Positions 6,135 through 14,247 are shown, numbered from the stretch's first letter. The stretch: DNA of 22,291 nucleotides from Fidelibacterota bacterium (GCA_014381485.1 JACNLN010000092.1:1-22291); one strand, 5' to 3'. The notes: generated by a model not told the origin, from the letters alone. Numbers and translations: made by a program.

Positions 6135-7612
6135 TGTGCGGTATTGTCGGTATATTTTCTCATAGACCCGTTGCTGGCGAGCTTTACGACAGCCTGATCC
6201 ATCTTCAACATCGTGGGCAGGATGCCGCCGGTATTATGACTTATGACAGACGAATGCATAAAGAGAAGGGACTGGGGATGGTTCAGGATATTTTTACCGA
6301 AGATAACATGGGTCTTCTTAGCGGTAATATTGGAGTAGGTCATACTCGCTATCCCACCCACGGTGGATTTGGCCATGGTGAGATTCAGCCCTTCTGGACA
6401 GAAGTCCCCTACGGTATTGCTATGGCACATAATGGAAACTTGGTGAATTATCAGGAATTAGCACGCGAGATAACAAAGAAGGAAAAACGATACCTGAATA
6501 CCACCAGTGATACGGAAACCATTTTACATCTCTTTGCAGACGCACTCAGCAAAAACAGTGTAGCAGAGTCAGAGGAACAGTTTTTTGAACAAATCTGCCA
6601 AGCTGTTCAACAGGTATTCCACCGCGCCAGTGGATCTTATTCAACGGTCAGCATAATTGTTGGGAAAGGTATGGTTGTGTTTCGTGACCCGCACGGAATC
6701 CGACCGCTCTCGATGGGCAAGCGGAAAAATCCGGATGGGACTGATGATTATATCTTCGCTTCAGAGACCACAATGTTTTATGCTCTTGATTATACATTAA
6801 TCGGCAATGTATCACCCGGAGAAGTAATTTATATCAGTAGTGACGGAAGGAAATTCAATTGTATTCTGCAGAAGAAGAAATTTACTCCCTGTGTTTTTGA
6901 ATATGTCTATTTTTCCCGACCTGATAATATGATGAACGATGTGAGCGTATACCGTGCTCGCCTGCGAATGGGGCAGAATCTCGCCAACTGCTGGAAAAAG
7001 CGTTATCCAGAAATCTTGCCGGATGTAGTGATTCCAGCACCTGCCACATCCAACACCGCTGCCTTATCCCTAGCCCATAAACTGGGCGTACGTTATACGG
7101 AAGGATTGTATAAGAATCCCTTTATTGGTCGCACGTTTATTATGCCCGGCCAGGAAAGACGAAAAAAATCTGTGAAGTACAAATTAGTGCCACAGGAAAT
7201 TGAAATCCGCGATAAAAATGTGATGATTGTAGATGACAGTATTGTTCGAGGAAACACGTGTAAAGAAATTGTAAAAATGGTGCGGGATTTCGGAGCAAAG
7301 AAAGTCTACTTCACGGTCGCCTGCCCGCCAGTGAAACTCCCATGCTTCTATGGGGTGGATATGCCTACGAAGTTAGAGCTTATCGCAAGCCAGATGAACG
7401 AGAAAGAAATCCAAGAATTCATAGGAGCAGACATTCTGCTCTACCAGGAAATTGATGATTTGGTAGAAGCTGTCACCCGAAAAGGGGAGCACCATATTGA
7501 TCGTCCCTGTATGGCATGTCTGGATGGATGGTACGTTACGGGAGATGTGGACGACGAGAAAATGCAGCTCATGGAAAAACAACGGAATCTTGAGAGGTCC
7601 CAGTTAACATGA
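6134..7612 (+). CDS. purF: Amidophosphoribosyltransferase (glutamine PRPP amidotransferase)
   Basis: PurF carries out the first committed step, PRPP plus glutamine to phosphoribosylamine. The N-terminal glutaminase has its nucleophile at Cys2 (MCGIVGIF) with LQHRGQDAAG, GHTRYPT and AHNGNLVN. The phosphoribosyltransferase half has the PRPP loop VMIVDDSIVRGNT (363-375) and IPAPATSN. Cys253 (CVFEYVYF), Cys404 (PCFYGVD) and Cys459/Cys462 (CMAC) stand where the B. subtilis enzyme binds its 4Fe-4S cluster, so an iron-sulfur form is likely. Unlike that enzyme there is no propeptide: Met is followed at once by the catalytic Cys, as in E. coli. The ending DGWYVTGDVD is also E. coli-like. The start is fixed by Cys2, and the gene overlaps purD by ATGA. 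Confidence 0.97.
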   Translation: MCGIVGIFSHRPVAGELYDSLIHLQHRGQDAAGIMTYDRRMHKEKGLGMVQDIFTEDNMGLLSGNIGVGHTRYPTHGGFGHGEIQPFWTEVPYGIAMAHNGNLVNYQELAREITKKEKRYLNTTSDTETILHLFADALSKNSVAESEEQFFEQICQAVQQVFHRASGSYSTVSIIVGKGMVVFRDPHGIRPLSMGKRKNPDGTDDYIFASETTMFYALDYTLIGNVSPGEVIYISSDGRKFNCILQKKKFTPCVFEYVYFSRPDNMMNDVSVYRARLRMGQNLANCWKKRYPEILPDVVIPAPATSNTAALSLAHKLGVRYTEGLYKNPFIGRTFIMPGQERRKKSVKYKLVPQEIEIRDKNVMIVDDSIVRGNTCKEIVKMVRDFGAKKVYFTVACPPVKLPCFYGVDMPTKLELIASQMNEKEIQEFIGADILLYQEIDDLVEAVTRKGEHHIDRPCMACLDGWYVTGDVDDEKMQLMEKQRNLERSQLT

Positions 7613-8919
7613 TGATACTACTTATTGGCTCCGGAGCGAGAGAACACGCTATCGCCCGAGCTCTAGCACGATCCCCGCAGAAACCCACGACTGTCTGTTT
7701 CGCCTCCAACAACAATCCCGGTATCCAAGAGCTTTCTGCTTACTTTACGATGGGTGATATCAAAAATCCTCAGGCAGTAGTCAGCTTTGCTCAGCAGTAC
7801 GGTGCTGACCTGGCAATCATCGGCCCGGAAGCGCCATTGGAAGTGGGTGTGGCAGATGCCTTGTTGGATGCCGGCATCTCAACTGTCGGTCCCAAGAAAG
7901 CCCTCGCTCAGATCGAGACCAGTAAAGGATTCACCCGGGATCTGCTAAAGAAATACAACATCCCTTCCTGCCCAAGATACCGTGTGTTTAGCAGTCTGGA
8001 TGGAGTCTCTGAAATCTTGAGTGAACTGGGGGAAAAATACGTAGTAAAGTTTGATGGTCTGATGGGAGGGAAAGGGGTAAAAGTTGCCGGTGATCATCTT
8101 CTTTCACACGAGGATGCTATTTCCTATTGTCAGGAAATGATAAAAAGAGGCGGAAAATTTGTTATTGAAGAAAAGCTAATTGGTCAGGAGTTTTCGCTGA
8201 TGAGCTTCTCCGATGGTGACCACCTTGCTCATATGCCCCCAGTTCAGGATCATAAAAGAGCGTACGTCGGCGATACCGGTCCCAACACAGGAGGAATGGG
8301 AAGTTACTCGGACAGTAATCACCTCCTTCCTTTCCTTACAGAAGAAGATATTGTCCAAGCACAAGAGTTTAATCAGGCAACTATTGATGCCTTAAAGAAA
8401 GAATTCTGGGAAGGATACAAGGGAATACTCTATGGCGGATTCATTGCAACTGTTGACGGTGTAAAACTTATCGAATATAATGCCAGATTAGGTGATCCTG
8501 AGGGAATGAATGTTCTACCATTACTAGAATCAGATTTTGTGGAGGTATGTCTCGGTATCGTAAATGGTAACCTAAACCAAAAGGACATATCGTTCAGAAA
8601 CCAGGCAACAGTATGCAAGTACGCAGTTCCAGAAGGCTATCCCGACTCGCCCGTGAAGGGAGAACCCATTGATATTTCTGAAATCACCGAGACCAGTCAG
8701 CTCTACTACGCTTCTGTGGATATGCAAGATGGCCAGCTTTATGAGGCAGGATCGCGGACAGTGGCATACGTGGGGATTGCGGAGACGCTGTCTGAGGCTG
8801 AGGCAAAGGCTGAGGCGGAGATCTCAAAGGTCAGGGGACCGCTGTTTCATCGGACGGATATTGGTACGGAAGAATTGATTCAGAAGCGAGTTGAGCACAT
8901 GTATAAACTCCGGTGCTAA
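7609..8919 (+). CDS. purD: Phosphoribosylamine-glycine ligase (GAR synthetase)
   Basis: PurD joins glycine to phosphoribosylamine using ATP, the second step of the pathway. The 436-residue protein has the family N-terminus ILLIGSGAREHAIA, the GPEAPLEVGVADAL segment, ATP-grasp features (KFDGLMGGKGVKVAG, FVIEEKLIGQEFSLMSFSDG, PPVQDHKRAYVGDTGPNTGGMG) and the metal-binding IEYNARLGDPEGMN. The last differs slightly from the common NARFGDPE. A ribosome-binding site GAGAGG at 7592 precedes the ATG, which overlaps the purF stop as ATGA. It is the last gene before the HicAB insertion. Confidence 0.97.
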   Translation: MMILLIGSGAREHAIARALARSPQKPTTVCFASNNNPGIQELSAYFTMGDIKNPQAVVSFAQQYGADLAIIGPEAPLEVGVADALLDAGISTVGPKKALAQIETSKGFTRDLLKKYNIPSCPRYRVFSSLDGVSEILSELGEKYVVKFDGLMGGKGVKVAGDHLLSHEDAISYCQEMIKRGGKFVIEEKLIGQEFSLMSFSDGDHLAHMPPVQDHKRAYVGDTGPNTGGMGSYSDSNHLLPFLTEEDIVQAQEFNQATIDALKKEFWEGYKGILYGGFIATVDGVKLIEYNARLGDPEGMNVLPLLESDFVEVCLGIVNGNLNQKDISFRNQATVCKYAVPEGYPDSPVKGEPIDISEITETSQLYYASVDMQDGQLYEAGSRTVAYVGIAETLSEAEAKAEAEISKVRGPLFHRTDIGTEELIQKRVEHMYKLRC

Positions 8920-8924
8920 TAAAA

Positions 8925-8943
8925 GCAACTGTATTATAGTTGC
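8925..8943 (+). other. Small inverted repeat between purD and hicA
   Basis: GCAACT at 8925-8930 and AGTTGC at 8938-8943 form a perfect six-base-pair stem with a seven-base loop. It lies just after the purD stop and before hicA. It could be an operator for HicB or a weak terminator; no U-rich tract follows. Function unproven. Confidence 0.3.
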
Positions 8944-8973
8944 AAGTTAATTTAATAAGTCTGTAAATTCATT

Positions 8974-9249
8974 GTGAGTAAAATAGAAAAACTGATTCAA
9001 AGGTTCTTATCGAAACCAAAGGATTTTAAATACGCTGAAGTAAAAAAACTGTTACGTCATTACAGATACACAGAATTGACAAAAGGAAGAACGTCAGGAT
9101 CGCGTGTTGCATTCATAAACCAAAAATTAAAAAGGTCTATTTTGCTGCACAAACCACACAAGGGGCTTTTGAAACCTTATCAATTGACTGAAATAAAAAA
9201 TGAACTCATCAAAGCAGGAAAAATTTCAGAGGAGAAAGAAGATGGTTAA
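8974..9249 (+). CDS. hicA: HicA-type mRNA interferase toxin
   Basis: This is a 91-residue protein of the HicA family, toxins that cut mRNA and are held inactive by HicB. The dsRBD-like fold is visible in outline: KPKDFKYAEVKKLLRHYRY, then GRTSGSRVAFINQ, then the catalytic-type His in ILLHKPH (His59; His62 nearby) and LKPYQLTEIKNELIKAG. It starts with GTG at 8974. Its 3' end overlaps hicB by eight bases, the usual toxin-antitoxin coupling. The pair sits between purD and purN on the same strand, so it may be co-transcribed with the purine operon. Confidence 0.88.
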   Translation: MSKIEKLIQRFLSKPKDFKYAEVKKLLRHYRYTELTKGRTSGSRVAFINQKLKRSILLHKPHKGLLKPYQLTEIKNELIKAGKISEEKEDG

Positions 9250-9598
9250 AGATACACTGTTTTACAAAGGATTTTACGGTTCAATTCATTACACTGATGA
9301 CGATAAGTGTCTGTTTGGTCATATTATAGGGATTACAGATTCTGTATCTTATGAAGGAACTACCATCGAAGAAATCACCAACGACTTTCATGAAGCTGTT
9401 GATGACTATATCGCCATATGTAAAACCATGGGTAAAACACCATTAAAATCTGCAAAGGGTTCTTTCAATGTCCGGATTGGAAAAGAAGCGCACTTGAAGG
9501 CATTGATTAAAGCAGATATGAAAAAAACATCCTTAAATCAAATTGTAAAAGAAGCAGTGGAGAAAGAAATTGAGGATATTGAACTGGCGGTTGAGTGA
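9242..9598 (+). CDS. hicB: HicB-family antitoxin
   Basis: This is a 118-residue antitoxin. The N-terminal half (FYKGFYGSIHYTDDDKCLFGHIIGI followed by YEGTTIEEITNDFHEAVDDY) is the partly degraded RNase H-like HicB fold. The C-terminal half (SFNVRIGKEAHLKALIKADM to NQIVKEAVEKEI) looks like a ribbon-helix-helix DNA-binding domain, expected to autoregulate the pair. ATG 9242 is chosen because it is preceded by GAGGAG at about 9230 and gives the family N-terminus. A start further upstream, at 9200, would add 14 residues that merely re-read hicA in another frame. Confidence 0.9.
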   Translation: MVKDTLFYKGFYGSIHYTDDDKCLFGHIIGITDSVSYEGTTIEEITNDFHEAVDDYIAICKTMGKTPLKSAKGSFNVRIGKEAHLKALIKADMKKTSLNQIVKEAVEKEIEDIELAVE

Positions 9599-9630
9599 AT
9601 GAAGCTGTGATTTTATGTAAAGGGGTTCGA

Positions 9631-9723
9631 GTGTTAATCAAGTGGAATAATATTGTAATGCCTACTTTAGACTGGATCAGAAATAATATTGCACTTATCA
9701 TACAAGAAGGAAAATCTCTGTAA
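9631..9723 (+). pseudogene. Possible gene fragment between hicB and purN
   Basis: The 130 bases between hicB and purN hold a short open frame containing MPTLDWIRNNIALIIQ (ATG at 9658) that stops inside the purN start repeat. MPTLDWI resembles the first residues of some DNA methyltransferases of type III restriction systems, but eight residues are weak evidence. It may be the stub of a lost gene. Nothing else is seen here. Confidence 0.2.
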
Positions 9724-9732
9724 CCTCTGTGG
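9716..9732 (+). repeat. Start-codon repeat at purN
   Basis: The sequence is CTCTGTA-AC-CTCTGTGG, one base away from the purB copy. GTG 9729 at base 14 is the purN start. Here the first heptamer carries GTA, so only one start is possible. GAAGGA at about 9706-9711 could serve as a distant ribosome-binding site. No matching left end is visible nearby. Confidence 0.7.
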
Positions 9733-10319
9733 CAAAGTCAATTAACCTCGGTGTCCTCGGCTCCACCAAGGGTACCGACCTCCAAGCCATCATTGATGCC
9801 ATCTCAGATGGTAGACTTGATGTATCTGTAGCGGTTGTCATCAGTAATCGTAAAAAAGCATATATTCTGAAGCGGGCTCGCAATTACAATATTCCAGCTG
9901 TTTTTATCAATCACAAAGGAAAAAGGAGAGAAAAATTTGATGCGGAGATGACTGAAATGTTAAAATCCTATGAAGTAGACCTGGTCTTGCTCATCGGCTT
10001 CATGCGGATTCTCTCGCCGTGGTTCTGCCAGCGCTGGAGCAACCGGATTCTGAATGTCCACCCCTCTCTTCTCCCCAAGTATGCCGGTGGGATGGATATG
10101 AATGTTCACGAAGAAGTGCTAAAAAACCGGGACATAGAGACCGGCTGTACCATTCACATCGTCACGGCAGAGGTGGATGCCGGTCCCATCGTCATTCAGA
10201 AGAAATGCACAGTGAAACCTGATGACACACCAGAAATACTCAAAACAAAAGTGCAGGCTCTAGAAGGAGATGCTTTTATTGAAGCAATCAAAATGTTCCA
10301 GAAAAATGAATTTGTTTGA
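9729..10319 (+). CDS. purN: Phosphoribosylglycinamide formyltransferase (GAR transformylase)
   Basis: PurN formylates GAR to FGAR using 10-formyltetrahydrofolate, the third step of the pathway. The 196-residue length is normal. Motifs include LGSTKGTDLQAIIDAI for phosphate binding, where the usual form is SGxGTNLQA, DLVLLIGFMRILSP, and the catalytic set Asn109, His111 in NVHPSLLPKYAGGMD and Asp150 in VDAGPIV. The start GTG is inside the CTCTGTG repeat and gives MAKSINLGVLGS. It follows hicAB and precedes a repeat-rich gap. Confidence 0.95.
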   Translation: MAKSINLGVLGSTKGTDLQAIIDAISDGRLDVSVAVVISNRKKAYILKRARNYNIPAVFINHKGKRREKFDAEMTEMLKSYEVDLVLLIGFMRILSPWFCQRWSNRILNVHPSLLPKYAGGMDMNVHEEVLKNRDIETGCTIHIVTAEVDAGPIVIQKKCTVKPDDTPEILKTKVQALEGDAFIEAIKMFQKNEFV

Positions 10320-10420
10320 AGTGACAAGTCCTCTCAGTAGAATGGATTCAGCGGTATGCTATGAAACCCATTATAATCCGTAAGTTCTGACAAGAGATAA
10401 TGTTCACAGTTCTTGTTAAT

Positions 10421-10488
10421 AACACACTCCACCCTCCCGATCCCGAAACTTCTGGACGGGAGGATATCCCTCTTAAAGAGAGGACTAA
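10421..10488 (+). repeat. Degenerate copy of the CCCCTCT/AGAGGGG repeat
   Basis: This begins AACACACTCCACCCTCCCGA and ends TCCCTCTTAAAGAGAGGAC. It is aligned with the right end of the DUF559 cassette at 10815-10866, in the same orientation, with both internal palindromes: CCCG...CGGG and CCTCT...AGAGG. It is probably the end of an older insertion. The rest of 10320-10570 shows no convincing gene. Confidence 0.5.
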
Positions 10489-10570
10489 GATAAATCTGGA
10501 AATTATGACAATAAAATTGGCCACTCCGAATCAAGTCAAGTACTGGCAAAAGGCTATATTCCGATTCCAG

Positions 10571-10866
10571 AAAAAGTCCCCTCTCGAGAGGGGATAAAGG
10601 GGTGTGTCGTGAGACGAAAAATCATTCCCTACAATTCAAAATTGGAGAAGACAAAGAACGTAAGAAAAGATTAGAATCTTTCGATGTCCAGTTTCTTCGT
10701 TTTCACGAGATAGATGTAAAGCAAGATATAGGAGGTGTTCTCACAGCAATCGAAAATTGGATTGACAGATTTGAAAAGAGACAAATTGAGCATCATAGTA
10801 AAACATAAACAATTAACACACCCCGTCCCGCAGTGGCGGGACACCCCTCTGAAGAGGGGACTTCTT
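10571..10866 (+). mobile_element. DUF559-remnant cassette with terminal inverted repeats
   Basis: The left end (10571-10607) contains AGTCCCCTCTCGAGAGGGG and then GGGGTGTGT. The right end (10815-10866) is the inverse: ACACACCCC, a CCCGC/GCGGG palindrome, then CCCCTCTGAAGAGGGGACTT. The interior is a truncated DUF559 reading frame. The unit is laid out like the GxxExxY cassette, with paired ends around one small nuclease-like gene, but the repeat sequence is unrelated. It lies between purN and purH. Confidence 0.6.
10638..10808 (+). pseudogene. DUF559 endonuclease-domain protein, C-terminal remnant
   Basis: The frame reads KIGEDKERKKRLESFDVQFL, then RFHEIDVKQDIGGVLTAIENWI and a charged tail to TAA at 10808. 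It matches the end of DUF559 proteins (Vsr-like, PD-(D/E)XK fold; typical pattern D..R...LES.G..FLRF...DV..N...VL..I..WI). The N-terminal half with the first catalytic residues is absent. The open frame extends upstream to GTG 10602, but those codons are cassette repeat. It is probably non-functional. Confidence 0.7.
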
Positions 10867-10889
10867 CAAACAAGAGGCATTTAAACAGA

Positions 10890-12428
10890 ATGAACACAGA
10901 AAAAACATCGGTTAAAACAGCCCTCATCTCGGTTTCTAACAAGGATGAAATCGTTGAATGCGCCAAAGGCTTAACTGACCTCGGCGTGGAGATTCTCTCT
11001 ACTGGCGGTACGGCCAAGGTACTGCGTAATGCCAACATCCCTGTCTCTGATGTATCTGATTACACCGGATTTCCAGAGATTATGGACGGACGAGTAAAAA
11101 CTATCAATCCACTGGTGGAGGGCGGCATTCTTGGCCTGCGTGATGTGCATCAGGAAGAAGCAAAAGCTAACAAAATCCAATGGATCGACCTGGTGGTCTG
11201 CAACCTATACCCCTTTGCTGAAACTATCCAGAAAACGGATGTCAACATCGATACGGCATTGGAGAATATTGACATCGGCGGGCCAACTATGATTCGCTCC
11301 GCTGCGAAGAACATTGGATGGGGGACTGTTGTTGTTGATCCAGCAGACTACGATTCCGTCCTCGCCGAACTTCGGAAGGAAGGCGGATTGACATTCGAAA
11401 CAAGGAAGCGGCTCTCCACCAAGGCATTCGGGCATACAGCTAAATACGATACCCTCATTCACGATCACCTGAAGGATGAGCCACTGTCAGGCGATTTTTC
11501 GGTAACATTCGAAAAGTACTACGACCTACGCTACGGAGAGAATCCTCATCAGAAGGCTGCCGCTTACAAGGACCCCATCGCCACCGGTCCGAACATCCTT
11601 AGTGCCACCATCCATCAGGGCAAGAAACTATCCTACAATAATGTAATGGATGCCGACGGTGCCCTGGCTTGTTTGAGGGAATTTACCGAGCCCACCTGTG
11701 CGGTTGTCAAACACGCCAACCCTTGCGGTGTCGCTATAGGTGACAACATCACTGACTGCTTTCACCGTGCCTTCAACGCTGACTCTCTCTCAGCCTTCGG
11801 TGGTATCGTCGCTCTGAACAGAACGTGTACTATCGAAATCGCCGAGGCTCTCAGGAAGATTTTTATCGAGATCATCCTTTCACCTGACTTTGAAGAGGGT
11901 GTGCTCGAATTCTTCTCCAAAAAGAAAAATCTCCGGGTACTTGGGATCGGTAATATTTCTGAGCGACAACCCCAGATTGAACATCGCTATGTGGATGGCG
12001 GCTTGCTTGTTCAGGAAAGTAACGTTCATACGTTAACACCTGAACACCTGCGCACTGTGACGAAAGTACAACCTTCAGAACAGGAGATTGAGGATATGCT
12101 CTTCGGCTGGAAAGTACTGAAACACGTCAAGTCCAACGGAATATTGACCTCGAAGAACAACACGACTTTAGGAATAGGTGCTGGACAGGTTAGCCGTGTG
12201 GATGCTGTGGACATCGCCATCCGAAAATCGGGAGACAAACTGGATGGCGCCATCCTCGCCTCTGATGCTTTCTTCCCTTTCCGGGACAGCATAGACCGGA
12301 TTGTGGATACAGGAATAAAGGCTGTCATCCAGCCGGGAGGTTCAATCCGGGATGAGGAGGTTATTGATGCCTGTAATGAACATGGGATTGCGATGGTGTT
12401 TACCGGGATGCGGTGTTTCAAACACTAA
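10890..12428 (+). CDS. purH: Bifunctional AICAR transformylase / IMP cyclohydrolase
   Basis: PurH makes the last two steps, AICAR to FAICAR to IMP. From ATG 10890 it is 512 residues, the normal length. The N-terminal cyclohydrolase has ALISVSNKDEI, STGGTAKVLR, the GFPEIMDGRVKT segment and IDIGGPTMIRSAAKN. The C-terminal transformylase has YGENPHQ, GKKLSYNN, the catalytic KHANPCGVA (Lys-His), SAFGGIVALN and the closing ASDAFFPFRDSID plus KAVIQPGGSIRDEEVI. The frame is open upstream to GTG 10833, but those codons are cassette repeat. ATG 10890 is supported by the conserved N-terminus and an AGAGG at 10873. The gene converges on guaB. Confidence 0.96.
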   Translation: MNTEKTSVKTALISVSNKDEIVECAKGLTDLGVEILSTGGTAKVLRNANIPVSDVSDYTGFPEIMDGRVKTINPLVEGGILGLRDVHQEEAKANKIQWIDLVVCNLYPFAETIQKTDVNIDTALENIDIGGPTMIRSAAKNIGWGTVVVDPADYDSVLAELRKEGGLTFETRKRLSTKAFGHTAKYDTLIHDHLKDEPLSGDFSVTFEKYYDLRYGENPHQKAAAYKDPIATGPNILSATIHQGKKLSYNNVMDADGALACLREFTEPTCAVVKHANPCGVAIGDNITDCFHRAFNADSLSAFGGIVALNRTCTIEIAEALRKIFIEIILSPDFEEGVLEFFSKKKNLRVLGIGNISERQPQIEHRYVDGGLLVQESNVHTLTPEHLRTVTKVQPSEQEIEDMLFGWKVLKHVKSNGILTSKNNTTLGIGAGQVSRVDAVDIAIRKSGDKLDGAILASDAFFPFRDSIDRIVDTGIKAVIQPGGSIRDEEVIDACNEHGIAMVFTGMRCFKH

Positions 12429-12482
12429 TTTAACACACACATTTTATTAGCTGGATGAAGGAGAGTGGATTTTCGGCAGAGC

Positions 12483-12508
12483 TACCACTGATATCGTTGC
12501 CAGTGGTA
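12483..12508. terminator. Hairpin between convergent purH and guaB
   Basis: TACCACTG at 12483-12490 and CAGTGGTA at 12501-12508 form a perfect eight-base-pair stem with a ten-base loop. A second small stem, GGGG/CCCC (12523-12538), follows the guaB stop. The position suggests a bidirectional terminator, although neither strand shows a clear U tract. Confidence 0.4.
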
Positions 12509-12539
12509 GAGACATACAAGACGGGGCTGAAATACCCCA

Positions 12540-14024
12540 TCAATTATTCCGTTTTTGTTTATCCCCCGCCTGATAATTTGGCGCTTCTTTTATAATTTGA
12601 ACATCGTGCGGATGGCTTTCGGACATCCCGGCTGGAGAAATCCGTATAAATTCACTGTTTCCTCTCATAGCTTCAATATCACTGGCACCACAATACCCCA
12701 TTGAGGATCTCAATCCTCCTACCATCTGGTAGATAGTTTCCTGGACACTCCCACGATACGGGACAATACCTTCAATCCCCTCAGGGACAAGTTTTATACT
12801 TTTTTCTCCTTCTTGAAAATAACGATCGGCACTTCCTTCTTTCATTGGACCTAACGATCCCATCCCCCGATAGGATTTGTACTGTCGACCTTCGTGGATA
12901 AATATCTCCCCGGGACTTTCAAGATGACCTGCCAACAGACTGCCAATCATCACGCTATTAGCACCGGCAGCGATGGCTTTTGCAATATCTCCTGAATAAC
13001 GAATTCCACCATCAGAAATCACAGGAATGCCTGATTTGGCTACTTCCTCACAGCAATCGAGAACTGCCGTCAACTGTGGTACTCCTACACCAGCAATGAC
13101 GCGGGTGGTACAACTGGCTCCTGCTCCAAGCCCAACCTTTACTGCATCCACACCAACATCTATTAATGCTTTTGTCGCATCAGCAGTGGCTATATTTCCT
13201 GCAATCAATTGAATATCAGGATAGGCTTTTTTAGCTCTCATTGCTGCACCAATGACACCTTTTGAGTGACCATGTGCAGAATCCAATACGAGAACATCCA
13301 CACCAGCATCCACGAGAACATCTACCCGATCGAGGACATCATCTGTGGCGCCAATGGCTGCTCCAACGCATAAGCGACCCCGATGATCCAATGTAGCATT
13401 TGGATATGCCTGCTTCTTGAGAATATCCTTTACCGTGATTAACCCGGCAAACGTACCATCGCCATTCACCAATAATAATTTTTCAATTCGCTCTTTTTGT
13501 AAAATATCCCTCGCTTCTTCTAACGTCGTACCCAGGGGAGCCGTTACCAGATCTCTGGTCATACAATTTTCTATCGGTTGATCCAGATTTGATTCAAAAC
13601 GGATATCCCGTTCGGTTAAAATTCCTACCAATCGGTTTTTACTATTAACGATTGGTAACCCGGATATTTTATGTTGACGCATCACCGACACTGCATCCCG
13701 AAGTGATTTATCCGGAGACAGCGTAACAGGATCAATGATGACACCGCCTTCCGACCGCTTAACTTTTTCCACTTCCATTGCCTGATGTTCGATGGACATA
13801 TTTTTATGTAAAAATCCAAGTCCTCCCTCCCTTGCCATCGCAATTGCCATCTCACTTTCTGTTACCGTATCCATAGCAGCACTGATGATGGGAATGTTTA
13901 ATGGTATCTTTTTTGTCAATATCGTTGTAACGTCCACGTATTTGGGTAGCACCTCAGAATATCTGGGTACCAATAGAACATCATCAAATGTTAACACATT
14001 TCGAAAATCTCTATTTTGAGGCAT
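12540..14024 (-). CDS. guaB: Inosine-5'-monophosphate dehydrogenase
   Basis: GuaB oxidises IMP to XMP with NAD+, the committed step to GMP, and so continues from the product of the operon. The 494-residue protein has LTFDDVLLVP, PIISAAMDTVTE, two CBS domains (about 95-205), VDVLVLDSAHGHS, LIAGNIATADAT, the catalytic loop with Cys305, DGGIRYSGDIAKAIAAGA, YRGMGSLGPM and the flap ADRYFQ (Arg401-Tyr402). The catalytic loop reads GLGAGASCTTR where most family members have GIGPGSICTTR, three changes just before the active cysteine. The start ATG (14024) has a weak AAGAG upstream. It is transcribed towards purH. Confidence 0.97.
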   Translation of the reverse strand: MPQNRDFRNVLTFDDVLLVPRYSEVLPKYVDVTTILTKKIPLNIPIISAAMDTVTESEMAIAMAREGGLGFLHKNMSIEHQAMEVEKVKRSEGGVIIDPVTLSPDKSLRDAVSVMRQHKISGLPIVNSKNRLVGILTERDIRFESNLDQPIENCMTRDLVTAPLGTTLEEARDILQKERIEKLLLVNGDGTFAGLITVKDILKKQAYPNATLDHRGRLCVGAAIGATDDVLDRVDVLVDAGVDVLVLDSAHGHSKGVIGAAMRAKKAYPDIQLIAGNIATADATKALIDVGVDAVKVGLGAGASCTTRVIAGVGVPQLTAVLDCCEEVAKSGIPVISDGGIRYSGDIAKAIAAGANSVMIGSLLAGHLESPGEIFIHEGRQYKSYRGMGSLGPMKEGSADRYFQEGEKSIKLVPEGIEGIVPYRGSVQETIYQMVGGLRSSMGYCGASDIEAMRGNSEFIRISPAGMSESHPHDVQIIKEAPNYQAGDKQKRNN

Positions 14025-14247
14025 TTGTTTTATTCTCTTTTATGATATTATCAGTTATTGGATTATTGTAACCAGGGGAGATTGTTGAAACTCAACCCTG
14101 TTAGAATTTTTTCCTTTTTCAGCAGATTTTTAATAGAATAATATGGTTACGTTCTAAAAACGACCTGTTTTAATGCTACATTCTGAGGAAACTGACCTGA
14201 CAGGCTACTGACTGGACTTGTCCGGCCTTTGACGGAATTGTGAATAT

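Noticed and set aside
9200..9241. Longer hicB start
   Set aside because: The extra residues only re-read the hicA 3' end; ATG 9242 has the better ribosome-binding site.
10833..10889. Upstream extension of purH to GTG 10833
   Set aside because: The added residues are translation of the CCCCTCT repeat; PurH homology begins just after ATG 10890.
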